From JAAYBT01 sp964404395 (GTDB lineage Bacteria; Bacillota; Clostridia; Acetivibrionales; DTU013): DNA of 22,584 bases. A program made the position numbers and the translations under genes. The stretch covers positions 1 through 22,584 of the forward strand of contig CAYOKA010000027.1 in assembly GCA_964404395.1 (NCBI GenBank). The letters run 5' to 3'. Positions 8,497 to 15,887 of this stretch are shown here, in pieces. Position 1 is the stretch's first letter; each line of letters begins with the position of its first letter. The notes beneath the pieces were generated by a model. That model saw only the letters and a list, made by a program, of their open reading frames with translations. It was not told the origin of the DNA and searched no databases.

Positions 8497-9060
8497 ATGG
8501 CTATGGGCGAAGGTTTAGACAAGGAAAAGCTGGATATTGAAACAGGGGAAAGCAAGGAAGTAAATGAAGTTGATGGAAATGAAGATATATCGAAAGAGTT
8601 CGAGAACCTAAGTGAAGAGCTGAAGGAAAAGACGAAGCAGTGCTCGGAGTATTTTGATAAGCTTCAGAGAACAGCTGCCGAGTTTGATAATTATAAAAAA
8701 AGGTCTGTAAAAGAAAAGGAATCTTTGTTTTCGGATGCTGTGGCGGATGTTGTATGTGCATTGCTTCCGGTATTGGACAATGTAGAAAGAGCTCTTCAGG
8801 CCGTTAGTGCTGACAGCTCGGCACAATGCCTAAAGGAAGGAGTTGAGATGGTATTTAGGCAGTTCAAGGATGCCTTTAGGGAAATTGGCGTTGAGGAAAT
8901 TCCAGCTGTAAATGAACAGTTTGATCCCATGCGCCATAATGCAATAATGCATGTAGAGGATGAGTCTATTGCTCACAATACTGTTGTGGAGGAGTTTCAG
9001 AAGGGTTACATCTATAAGGATAGAGTAATCCGATACAGTATGGTTAAGGTAGCAAACTAG
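8497..9060 (+). CDS. grpE: GrpE, nucleotide exchange factor for DnaK
   Basis: GrpE speeds ADP release from DnaK in the DnaK-DnaJ-GrpE cycle. The 187-residue product has an acidic, poorly conserved N-terminus of about 30 residues, a long helix for coiled-coil dimerisation (about 30-90, including RTAAEFDNYKKR), and the C-terminal beta domain with FDPMRHNAI and the signature GYIYKDRVIRYSMVKV. ATG 8497 follows AAAGGA by 7 bases; an in-frame ATG at 8503 is less well placed. It lies between hrcA and dnaK, the standard order, under CIRCE control. Confidence 0.97.
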   Translation: MAMGEGLDKEKLDIETGESKEVNEVDGNEDISKEFENLSEELKEKTKQCSEYFDKLQRTAAEFDNYKKRSVKEKESLFSDAVADVVCALLPVLDNVERALQAVSADSSAQCLKEGVEMVFRQFKDAFREIGVEEIPAVNEQFDPMRHNAIMHVEDESIAHNTVVEEFQKGYIYKDRVIRYSMVKVAN

Positions 9061-9130
9061 CAAATTGTTTGAATATGTGAACTATTTAAATTAAGATAAA
9101 AAATTAAAGCGAAAATTGGGAGGTATATTT

Positions 9131-10999
9131 ATGGCAAAAGTAATAGGGATAGATCTAGGGACTACGAATTCGTGCGTAGCAGTTATGGAGGGCGGAGAAC
9201 CGGTAGTTATAGCCAATCCGGAAGGTAATAGAACGACGCCATCTGTAGTAGCGTTTTCTAAGACAGGCGAAAGACTGGTAGGTCAGGTTGCTAAAAGACA
9301 GGCAATTACCAATCCCGAAAGAACTGTTCTTTCAATTAAGAGGGATATGGGTACAGATAAAAAGGTTAAAATAGATGATAAGACCTATACACCACAAGAA
9401 ATTTCCTCAATGATTCTTCAAAAAATGAAGACAGATGCGGAGGCTTATCTGGGCGAAACGGTTAATCAGGCGGTTATTACTGTGCCCGCTTATTTCAGCG
9501 ATTCCCAGAGGCAGGCCACAAAGGATGCCGGTAAAATCGCAGGGCTGGAGGTTCTGAGGATTATTAATGAACCAACGGCTGCGGCTCTTGCCTATGGGCT
9601 TGACAAAGAAAGCGAACAGAAAATAATGGTCTATGACCTTGGCGGTGGTACATTCGACGTATCCATCCTCGAAATAGGTGACGGTGTGTTTGAAGTGCTC
9701 GCTACCCATGGAAATAACAAGCTCGGTGGGGATGATTTCGACCAGAGGGTGATGGACTATCTGGCTGATACCTTTAAGCGCGAAAGTGGTATAGATCTGA
9801 GAAATGATAAGATGGCAATGCAGCGTCTGAAGGAGGCGGCAGAGAAGGCAAAAATCGAGCTCTCCGGAGTTACCACCTCTAATGTGAATCTTCCGTTTAT
9901 TACGGCAGATGCTTCTGGGCCCAAACACCTTGATATCACAATCACAAGGGCTAAGTTTGATGAGCTGACAGCAGATTTGGTTGAGAAGACAATGACTCCT
10001 ACCAGAAAGGCCATTCAGGATTCAGGACTGAGCCCCGAGAAGATAGACAAGATTCTACTCATTGGTGGATCTACAAGGATACCGGCTGTTCAGGATGCTG
10101 TTAAGAAGTACCTTGGTAGGGAGCCATTTAAGGGGATTAACCCTGACGAGTGTGTGGCAGTTGGAGCGGCTATACAGGCAGGCGTTCTTACCGGTGAGGT
10201 AAAAGATTTGCTGCTACTTGACGTTACTCCACTTTCACTTGGGATTGAGACCTTGGGCGGCGTATTTACTAAGCTGATCGAGAGAAATACGACCATTCCT
10301 ACAAAGAAGAGCCAGGTGTTTTCAACAGCTGCTGACGGGCAGACCAGCGTTGATGTCCATGTTCTACAGGGAGAGAGAGAAATGGCCCAGTACAACAAAA
10401 CACTGGGTAGGTTCCAGCTTACGGGCATTGCTCCGGCACCTAGAGGTGTTCCACAGATAGAGGTTTCCTTTGATATAGATGCCAACGGTATTGTGCATGT
10501 TTCAGCCAAGGATCTTGGCACAGGAAATGAGCAGAAAGTAACGATTACTGCTTCTACCAATCTTACTGATGCAGATATCGACAAGGCAGTCAAAGAGGCC
10601 GAGAAGTTTGCAGAGGAAGACAAGAAGAATAAAGAGGCGATCGAGATCAGGAACAATGCCGATTCTATGGTTTATCAGTCGGAGAAGTCACTGAAGGATC
10701 TTGGAGATAAGCTTGATGCTGATGATAAGGCAAAGATTGAAGCGGAGATTAATAATGTGAAGGAAGCGCTGAAGGGTACGGACAACGAAGCAATCAAATC
10801 CGCAACGGAAGCGTTGACTCAGGCTTTCTATGATGCATCTTCGAAGGTATATCAACAGAATCCGGATGCCCAGGGGGGACCGGGGCCGAATGCAGGCTTC
10901 GGTGGCGAACAGGCGCCGGGCGGCCAGGGTGCGCAGCAGGATAATGTGTATGATGCTGATTATAAGGTTGTTGATGAGGACGACGACAAGAAGGAATAG
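9131..10999 (+). CDS. dnaK: Molecular chaperone DnaK (Hsp70)
   Basis: This is the ATP-dependent cytosolic Hsp70, working with DnaJ and GrpE. It has 622 residues, about the usual length. The N-terminal ATPase domain shows GIDLGTTNSC at 6-15, YDLGGGTFDVS from residue 168 and the LIGGSTRIPAV motif. The substrate domain follows (DVTPLSLGIETLGG), then a helical lid, a Gly/Gln/Pro-rich flexible tail and the terminal acidic motif DADYKVVDED. The ATPase domain lacks the extra subdomain IIB segment of Gram-negative homologues, as in Firmicutes. ATG 9131 follows GGGAGG by 8 bases; a TTG 5 codons upstream overlaps this ribosome site. It is separated from grpE by 70 bases without a strong promoter. Confidence 0.98.
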   Translation: MAKVIGIDLGTTNSCVAVMEGGEPVVIANPEGNRTTPSVVAFSKTGERLVGQVAKRQAITNPERTVLSIKRDMGTDKKVKIDDKTYTPQEISSMILQKMKTDAEAYLGETVNQAVITVPAYFSDSQRQATKDAGKIAGLEVLRIINEPTAAALAYGLDKESEQKIMVYDLGGGTFDVSILEIGDGVFEVLATHGNNKLGGDDFDQRVMDYLADTFKRESGIDLRNDKMAMQRLKEAAEKAKIELSGVTTSNVNLPFITADASGPKHLDITITRAKFDELTADLVEKTMTPTRKAIQDSGLSPEKIDKILLIGGSTRIPAVQDAVKKYLGREPFKGINPDECVAVGAAIQAGVLTGEVKDLLLLDVTPLSLGIETLGGVFTKLIERNTTIPTKKSQVFSTAADGQTSVDVHVLQGEREMAQYNKTLGRFQLTGIAPAPRGVPQIEVSFDIDANGIVHVSAKDLGTGNEQKVTITASTNLTDADIDKAVKEAEKFAEEDKKNKEAIEIRNNADSMVYQSEKSLKDLGDKLDADDKAKIEAEINNVKEALKGTDNEAIKSATEALTQAFYDASSKVYQQNPDAQGGPGPNAGFGGEQAPGGQGAQQDNVYDADYKVVDEDDDKKE

Positions 11000-11037
11000 G
11001 CATTGTCGGTACTTGACGAGATATATAGAATAGGGGA

Positions 11038-11067
11038 TTGCAATAAAGGTATTATTAACGTTATAAT
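11038..11067 (+). promoter_or_regulatory. Probable promoter for dnaJ-prmA-rsmE
   Basis: TTGCAA (11038-11043), an 18-base spacer and a perfect TATAAT (11062-11067) lie in the 241-base gap between dnaK and dnaJ. There is no CIRCE beside it. If real, dnaJ, prmA and rsmE can be made independently of HrcA, with a leader of about 165 bases. Confidence 0.5.
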
Positions 11068-11069
11068 AA

Positions 11070-11142
11070 GCCGGAGATGTGAAGTGCTCCGGCAGGAAAT
11101 GAAAAGGGACACTGAGCATCGGATGGATGCCGACAGTGTCCC
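11070..11142 (+). other. Two hairpins in the dnaK-dnaJ gap
   Basis: Hairpin one pairs GCCGGAG (11070-11076) with CTCCGGC (11087-11093). Hairpin two pairs GGGACACTG (11106-11114) with CAGTGTCCC (11134-11142) and contains an inner GCATC/GATGC stem with a 5-base loop. Neither is followed by a true T-run, so they are not typical intrinsic terminators. They may be mRNA processing or stability structures at the dnaK 3' end, a structured dnaJ leader, or a REP-like repeat. The pairing is certain; the role is not. Confidence 0.6.
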
Positions 11143-11240
11143 GCTTTCAGGTTATTCGGGAAATTAGTTGTGGCTAAGAGCTTTTATTTGTTATGCAATT
11201 TGAGACAAGACAATTATGCTGTGATTGGAGTTGTTATATT

Positions 11241-12386
11241 TTGCCGCAGTCCAAGAGAGATTATTATGAGGTGCTCGGAGTTGGCAGAGATGCATCTGAG
11301 GGTGAGATAAAAAAGGCCTATAGGAAGCTGGCGAAGAAGTATCATCCGGACGTTAATCCCGGTGATAAGGATGCCGAGGTCAAATTTAAGGAAGTTAATG
11401 AAGCATATGAAATAGTAGGTGATGATAGCAAGAGGTCAAGATACGATCAGTTTGGATTTGCCGGCGTGGATCCCAACGGCTTTGGCGGAGCCGGTGCAGG
11501 CTTCGGTGGTTTTGATTTTGGGTTTGGTGATATATTTGAATCCTTTTTCGGTGGTGGTGGTGGCTTCGGGCGTTCTTCAAGAAGCCGTTCAGGCCCGCAG
11601 AGAGGCTCTGATTTGAGGTATTCGCTGGAGATTTCTTTTGAGGAGGCCGCATTTGGCAGCCCAAGGGAAATAACTATCAGCAGGCATGAATCCTGCGAGG
11701 GCTGTGGAGGCTCCGGAGCGAAGGAGGGGACCAGTCCTACGACCTGTAAGCATTGTAATGGAACGGGGCAAGTGCAGCATAAGCAGAGCACACCATTTGG
11801 GCAGTTTATGAATGTTAAGACATGTGATGTTTGCCACGGCGAGGGCAAAATAATAGTGGAGCCCTGTGCTAAATGTAATGGCAAGGGCAAAATCAGGAAA
11901 AATGTGAAGATTAGCTTGAATATACCGGCAGGCATTGATGACGGGCAGACCATTTCCTTGAGAGGCGAGGGCGATCCCGGGTCCAGAGGCGGCCCTAAGG
12001 GAGATTTGTTTGTTACGATAAACGTTAAGCCTCATGCTCTTTTTAAAAGGCAGGGCAATGATGTGGTATGTGAGATGCCTATTACATTTGTCCAGGCTGC
12101 ATTAGGAGCGGATCTGGAGGTACCTACACTCGATGGCAGGGTAAGCTATAATATGCCCGGGGGAACACAGACCGGCACTATTTTCAGGCTTAAGGGCAAA
12201 GGGATTCCCTATCTGAGAGGTAATGGCAGGGGCGACCAGTATGTGAAGGTTGAGATTGATGTGCCAAAGAGGCTGAACGAAAAGCAAAAGGAATTACTGA
12301 GAGAGTTCGCTGACATAAGCGGTGATGAGGCCTGCGAGCAGCGCAAGAGCTTTTTTAATAAGATGAAGGATGCCCTTGGGATGTAA
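11241..12386 (+). CDS. dnaJ: Molecular chaperone DnaJ (Hsp40), TTG start
   Basis: DnaJ delivers substrates to DnaK and stimulates its ATPase. The 381-residue product starts MPQSKRDYYEVLGV, which matches the normal DnaJ N-terminus. The J domain has HPD at 35-37; then come a Gly/Phe-rich region, the zinc-binding domain with four CxxCxGxG repeats (CEGCGGSG, CKHCNGTG, CDVCHGEG, CAKCNGKG) and the C-terminal substrate domains. The TTG at 11241 is preferred because TTGGAG lies 10 bases upstream and the protein end is canonical. The alternative ATG 11193 would add 16 residues with three cysteines, not typical of DnaJ, and has no good ribosome site. prmA begins 31 bases downstream. Confidence 0.95.
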   Translation: MPQSKRDYYEVLGVGRDASEGEIKKAYRKLAKKYHPDVNPGDKDAEVKFKEVNEAYEIVGDDSKRSRYDQFGFAGVDPNGFGGAGAGFGGFDFGFGDIFESFFGGGGGFGRSSRSRSGPQRGSDLRYSLEISFEEAAFGSPREITISRHESCEGCGGSGAKEGTSPTTCKHCNGTGQVQHKQSTPFGQFMNVKTCDVCHGEGKIIVEPCAKCNGKGKIRKNVKISLNIPAGIDDGQTISLRGEGDPGSRGGPKGDLFVTINVKPHALFKRQGNDVVCEMPITFVQAALGADLEVPTLDGRVSYNMPGGTQTGTIFRLKGKGIPYLRGNGRGDQYVKVEIDVPKRLNEKQKELLREFADISGDEACEQRKSFFNKMKDALGM

Positions 12387-12417
12387 AGTGCTAATGCTAT
12401 TGCTTGGAGGAAAACTG

Positions 12418-13362
12418 ATGAAATGGACTCAGATAATTATAAAGACTACAGAGGAGGCCACCGATGCCATATCAGAAATGCTATCCTCCATGGGTGCAGG
12501 AGGGGTTGTTATTGAGGACCCCAACGAGATAAGACGGCAGATTGAGAGTCCGAATTCGCTGGACTATGCAGATCGGGAGTTTATGGATTCCCTGGGCACA
12601 GAGGTAACGGTAAAGGCATACTTTAATGAGGAATTAGCGCCGGAGGAGCTTGTCAACCTGGTTAACGACAAGCTGGAGTTTATTTCCAATTTTCTTGATG
12701 TGGGCACAGGCTATTCAGGCTTTGAAATGTTGGATGATGAGGATTGGTCGACGGCATGGAAGAAGTATTATAAGCCATTTCACATTTCCGACAGTGTGGT
12801 AATTAAGCCGACCTGGGAAGAATATGAGAAGCAGCCCGGTGAAATAGTAATAGAAATGGATCCGGGGATGGCATTTGGCACAGGTACCCATGAGACTACG
12901 AGGCTTTGCTCAGAATTGTTGGAGAAGGCTATCAGGAAGGGCGACACCGTTATTGATGTGGGCTGCGGTACGGCAATTTTGTCCATAATAGCCCTTAAGC
13001 TTGGCGCAAGTCATGCGGCTGCTGTTGATATAGATGAGGTTGCAGTACGGGTTTCCCGTGAAAACTGCGCTATTAACGGAGTATCCGGACAGATTTCCGT
13101 CATAAAGGGAACACTGGAGGACTTGGAGCCTCATAAGGCCGATGTTGTAGTGGCAAATATTATTGCAGATGTACTTATAGGATTTGCGGAGCTGATACCG
13201 AAATACCTTAAAGAGGGCGGACTGCTTATTGCCTCAGGCATAATTAGGGAAAGAAAAGATGATGTTTTGAAAGCATATACAGCGTTAGGCTTTCGACTTG
13301 AAAGCATAGATGAAATGGGTGAATGGGTGGCGATTGTTTTTAAATGTCCAGGTTCTTTGTAA
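12418..13362 (+). CDS. prmA: Ribosomal protein L11 methyltransferase PrmA
   Basis: PrmA trimethylates lysines and the N-terminus of ribosomal protein L11 using S-adenosylmethionine. It has 314 residues: an N-terminal L11-recognition domain, then a Rossmann-fold methyltransferase. Diagnostic motifs are MAFGTGTHETTRL from residue 151, the SAM-binding VIDVGCGTAILS from 178, AVDIDEVAV and VVANIIADVL. ATG 12418 follows TTGGAGG by 7 bases; an upstream in-frame TTG at 12370 overlaps dnaJ and has no ribosome site. It sits in the common clostridial order dnaJ-prmA-rsmE and overlaps rsmE by 19 bases, so the two are probably translationally coupled. Confidence 0.96.
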   Translation: MKWTQIIIKTTEEATDAISEMLSSMGAGGVVIEDPNEIRRQIESPNSLDYADREFMDSLGTEVTVKAYFNEELAPEELVNLVNDKLEFISNFLDVGTGYSGFEMLDDEDWSTAWKKYYKPFHISDSVVIKPTWEEYEKQPGEIVIEMDPGMAFGTGTHETTRLCSELLEKAIRKGDTVIDVGCGTAILSIIALKLGASHAAAVDIDEVAVRVSRENCAINGVSGQISVIKGTLEDLEPHKADVVVANIIADVLIGFAELIPKYLKEGGLLIASGIIRERKDDVLKAYTALGFRLESIDEMGEWVAIVFKCPGSL

Positions 13363-14126
13363 GCCCCGATCCGATTGAATTGAGCAATGGAAGGATCACC
13401 ATAGCCGGAGAGGATGTCAGGCATATTGGAAGTGTTCGAAGGGCAATGCCCGGCGACATTCTTAATTTGTCGGACGGTATGGGTACTGATTACGATGTTG
13501 TCATTGAACAGATCGGGAAGAATAGTATTATAACAAGGATTACTGCCGCCAGGCCAAATACTACAGAGCCTCCTGTGGAGGTAACACTTTTTCAGGGAAT
13601 TCCAAAGGCGGATAAAATGGACTTCATTATTCAGAAGTGTATCGAGCTGGGCGTAAAGAGAATTGTTCCGGTGATGTCGGCAAGGTCTGTAGTCAAGCTC
13701 AATAATACTAAGGACATTGAGGGCAAGACCGCCAGATGGAGGAGGATAGCCCTTGAAGCTGCAAAGCAATGCGACCGGGGTATAGTTCCATTGGTAACGG
13801 AGCCGGTCAGGATTGAAAGGGCGCTGGAAATGGCCGAGGGCTGCAGCTTGAAGCTTATCCCCTATGAAGGGGAGAAAGATGGAAGCCTTCGCAGGCAACT
13901 GCTGGAATATGGTAAGAGGGTAGGCGGGGCGGCTGCTCAGGCAAGCTTTGGTGGAATCGGTGTTTTTATAGGTCCGGAGGGCGGTTTTGAGCAGGCTGAG
14001 GTTGAGATGGCGATGAGTCGTGGATTCAATTCTGTTACACTGGGTCCCAGGATACTGAGGACTGAGACGGCAGGCTTGGCGGTAATCGCCATCATAATGT
14101 ATGAAATTGGTGGTGTTTCTTGGTGA
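13344..14126 (+). CDS. rsmE: 16S rRNA (uracil-1498-N3)-methyltransferase RsmE
   Basis: RsmE methylates N3 of U1498 in helix 44 of 16S rRNA. The 260-residue product has the N-terminal PUA-like domain (SRFFVSPD, RHIGSVRRAMPGD) and the SPOUT trefoil-knot domain with GPEGGF at 210-215 and LGPRILRTETA at 233-243. ATG 13344 lies inside the end of prmA. The last codons read YEIGGVSW, and the TGA stop at 14124-14126 is the first three bases of a REP-like repeat, so the C-terminus was probably reset by insertion of that element. Core domains are complete, so activity should be retained. Confidence 0.95.
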   Translation: MSRFFVSPDPIELSNGRITIAGEDVRHIGSVRRAMPGDILNLSDGMGTDYDVVIEQIGKNSIITRITAARPNTTEPPVEVTLFQGIPKADKMDFIIQKCIELGVKRIVPVMSARSVVKLNNTKDIEGKTARWRRIALEAAKQCDRGIVPLVTEPVRIERALEMAEGCSLKLIPYEGEKDGSLRRQLLEYGKRVGGAAAQASFGGIGVFIGPEGGFEQAEVEMAMSRGFNSVTLGPRILRTETAGLAVIAIIMYEIGGVSW

Positions 14127-14199
14127 CACAGGGGGACGTTTTCCCTGTGTCATCAACCTACACAGAGTGACGACACAGGGAGAACGTCCCCCTGTGTCA
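14124..14199. repeat. Inverted pair of REP-like hairpins (REPIN/BIME-type element)
   Basis: Unit 1 (14124-14152) pairs TGACACAGGG with CCCTGTGTCA around a 9-base loop. Unit 2 (14172-14199) pairs GACACAGGG with CCCTGTGTC. The reverse complement of unit 2 equals unit 1 over 28 bases with a single mismatch, so the two units are the same sequence in opposite orientation, 19 bases apart. That is the architecture of REP doublets mobilised by RAYT (REP-associated tyrosine) transposases; no transposase is present here. The element follows rsmE and supplies its stop codon. A run of six T at 14206-14211 follows, so it may also act as a weak terminator. Confidence 0.85.
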
Positions 14200-14225
14200 T
14201 GCGAATTTTTTACAACATGACCAAG

Positions 14226-14260
14226 ATAACATGTAATTTCTCCGGAATTCATGTTATAAT
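14226..14260 (+). promoter_or_regulatory. yicC promoter with overlapping inverted repeat
   Basis: TGT TATAAT (TATAAT at 14255-14260) forms an extended -10 element 34 bases before yicC; no good -35 is seen. An inverted repeat, ATAACATG (14226-14233) with CATGTTAT (14250-14257), extended inward by AATT/AATT with one bulged base, covers the spacer and enters the -10. This is a typical place for a repressor operator. The sequence symmetry is certain, the regulatory role inferred. Confidence 0.5.
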
Positions 14261-14293
14261 ACCAATTAACTATGGCAACAAATAGAGGTTTGT

Positions 14294-15175
14294 ATGATAA
14301 GAAGCATGACCGGCTTCGGCCGAGGCGAGAATTTACAAGATGGAAAAGAGTTTACAGTTGAAATAAAGACGGTCAACCACAGATATTCGGACGTTTCGAT
14401 TAGAATGCCCCGGCAGATCGGCTTTCTTGAGGAAAGAGTCCGGGAGCTTGTGAGTAAGGCTATCTCAAGAGGTAAGGCAGATGTTTATATCACCTATCAA
14501 AACCACAGCGATGACTTGAAGCAAGTGACTTTGGATGAAGCATTGGCCAAAACATATATTTCTGCGGTAGAGGCGCTGAGGGACAAATATGATTTAAAGG
14601 ATGACATCAGTGTTTCGCTTATTTCCAGGTATCCCGATGTTCTTAAGGTGGATCAGGCGAAGGAGGATGAAGATCTTCTTTGGTCGATACTGAAGGTGTC
14701 TGTTGATATGGCGCTCGACGCATTGGTTACAATGAGGGAAATCGAAGGAGAGGCTTTGAAAAAGGTCCTGCTTGAGAGGGCCGATTGTATCGCAGATGTG
14801 GTAGCAGAGATTGCCAAGCGTGCGCCGGATGTGCCAAAAGAGTATAAGCTTAAGCTGACAGCCCGCATAAAGGAATTGCTTGACCAGCATGCAATTGATG
14901 AGAACAGACTGGAGATGGAAGTGGCGCTTTTTGCGGATAAGTGTAGTGTAGATGAAGAGCTGGTAAGACTCAAAAGTCACATCAGGCAGCTGAAGGAGGC
15001 GCTTACAATAGTGGATCAGCCGGTTGGACGCAAGCTGGACTTCTTGGTTCAGGAAATGAACAGGGAAATAAATACAATAGGTTCAAAGGCAAATGACTTA
15101 TCGATAACTAAGGATGTTGTAGACGTAAAGAGTGAGATTGAAAAAATCAGAGAGCAAATTCAGAATATTGAGTAA
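14294..15175 (+). CDS. yicC: YicC family endoribonuclease
   Basis: YicC-family proteins are endoribonucleases implicated in small-RNA and mRNA turnover. The 293-residue product has the N-terminal YicC domain beginning MIRSMTGFGRGE and the C-terminal DUF1732 domain ending with GRKLDFLVQEMNREINTIGSKAND, both strongly diagnostic. ATG 14294 follows AGAGG by 5 bases. The family is widely found ahead of remA, gmk and rpoZ in Firmicutes, and the same order (without gmk) is seen here. No odd residues noted. Confidence 0.94.
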   Translation: MIRSMTGFGRGENLQDGKEFTVEIKTVNHRYSDVSIRMPRQIGFLEERVRELVSKAISRGKADVYITYQNHSDDLKQVTLDEALAKTYISAVEALRDKYDLKDDISVSLISRYPDVLKVDQAKEDEDLLWSILKVSVDMALDALVTMREIEGEALKKVLLERADCIADVVAEIAKRAPDVPKEYKLKLTARIKELLDQHAIDENRLEMEVALFADKCSVDEELVRLKSHIRQLKEALTIVDQPVGRKLDFLVQEMNREINTIGSKANDLSITKDVVDVKSEIEKIREQIQNIE

Positions 15176-15219
15176 GAGTTGCGGAGAATGCTGTGTTCGG
15201 GATCAAAGGAGGAATATTT

Positions 15220-15489
15220 ATGAAACTAATTAACATCGGCTTCGGCAATATTGTTTCAGCTAACAGGCTGGTTGCGATCGTAAGCCCAGAGTCGGCACCT
15301 ATTAAAAGAATCATTCAAGAAGCCCGGGAGAGGGGGATGCTGATTGACGCTACTTATGGCAGGAGAACACGTGCGGTAATAATTACAGATAGCGACCATG
15401 TAATTCTTTCAGCCGTGCAGCCCGAGACCGTTGCTCATAGACTGAATACTAAGGATGCGGAGACAGTAGAGGATTGCCGGGAAGATTAG
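15220..15489 (+). CDS. remA: RemA family regulatory protein (DUF370)
   Basis: In Bacillus, RemA is a DNA-binding activator of biofilm matrix and osmoprotection genes; in Clostridia its targets are largely unknown. The 89-residue product carries the family core almost throughout: IGFGNIVSANRLVAIVSPES, RERGMLIDATYGRRTRAV, and DSDHVILSAVQPETVAHR. The arginine-rich YGRRTRAV segment belongs to the surface implicated in DNA contact. ATG 15220 follows a perfect AAAGGAGG by 7 bases; a GTG nine codons upstream precedes that site and is rejected. The gene normally downstream, gmk, is missing. Confidence 0.94.
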   Translation: MKLINIGFGNIVSANRLVAIVSPESAPIKRIIQEARERGMLIDATYGRRTRAVIITDSDHVILSAVQPETVAHRLNTKDAETVEDCRED

Positions 15490-15538
15490 TATTAGTGATG
15501 TTAATGACGATATGGGTAAGTGTATTGAGTGTAATTAA
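15488..15538 (+). pseudogene. Possible C-terminal remnant of a deleted gmk (very tentative)
   Basis: Between remA and rpoZ, where gmk usually lies, only 73 bases remain. One frame reads SDVNDDMGKCIECN and then stops at 15536-15538. The pattern resembles the end of guanylate kinases (VVNDDL.KA/CIE.I), the expected place for a deletion scar. The match is only a few residues and may be chance. Confidence 0.2.
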
Positions 15539-15562
15539 AAACAATTTAAGGGAGAGACAGTA

Positions 15563-15769
15563 ATGATATATCCACCACTTAGTTCTTTGTTGGAAAAGGT
15601 TGACTGTAGGTATACGCTTGTGGTAGAGACGGCCAAAAGAGCCAGACAGATTGTAGATGGAGCTCAAAAGCTGGTAAGATGTGCTTCGGAGAAGCCTGTG
15701 ACCATAGCATTGAATGAAATAAACGAGGGTAAGATAACATATATCAGGACGAAGAGCGGCATAAAATAG
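15563..15769 (+). CDS. rpoZ: RNA polymerase omega subunit
   Basis: Omega helps fold and hold the beta-prime subunit of RNA polymerase. The product is 68 residues, normal for clostridial omega. The family pattern is clear: SLLEKVDCRYTLVVETAKRA, RQIVDGA, then KPVTIALNEINEGKI. ATG 15563 follows AAGGGAGAG by 6 bases. It sits between remA and coaBC, the standard Firmicutes neighbourhood apart from the missing gmk, and is followed by a strong hairpin with a T-run. Confidence 0.93.
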   Translation: MIYPPLSSLLEKVDCRYTLVVETAKRARQIVDGAQKLVRCASEKPVTIALNEINEGKITYIRTKSGIK

Positions 15770-15822
15770 CGGTGTCTGCTAGAGACATGCACAGTTTGCC
15801 GCAAAGATGCTGATAAGAGACA

Positions 15823-15858
15823 GGTTAAGGTTTAAGTATTTTTGACCTTAACCTTTTT
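15823..15858 (+). terminator. Intrinsic terminator or attenuator between rpoZ and coaBC
   Basis: GGTTAAGGT (15823-15831) pairs perfectly with ACCTTAACC (15845-15853), followed at once by TTTTT. It sits only 30 bases before the coaBC start, leaving no room for a full promoter behind it. It therefore either acts as a leaky attenuator or coaBC is served by a promoter upstream of the hairpin. Confidence 0.85.
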
Positions 15859-15887
15859 ACAATAAAAAGTGGAAGGAGGCTGTTAGG

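Noticed and set aside
9407..10656. Three long - strand open frames opposite dnaK
   Set aside because: They mirror the codon bias of dnaK, one of the most conserved genes in the window, and show no family motifs.
14124..14199. CRISPR array or plain terminator pair
   Set aside because: Only two units exist, in opposite orientation, with no spacer series; the near-identity of the inverted units fits a REP doublet better than a chance terminator.
13131..14252. 373-codon open frame on the - strand across the end of prmA and all of rsmE
   Set aside because: It lies opposite two well-supported genes, has no ribosome site or recognisable domain, and its composition is that expected for an antisense shadow.
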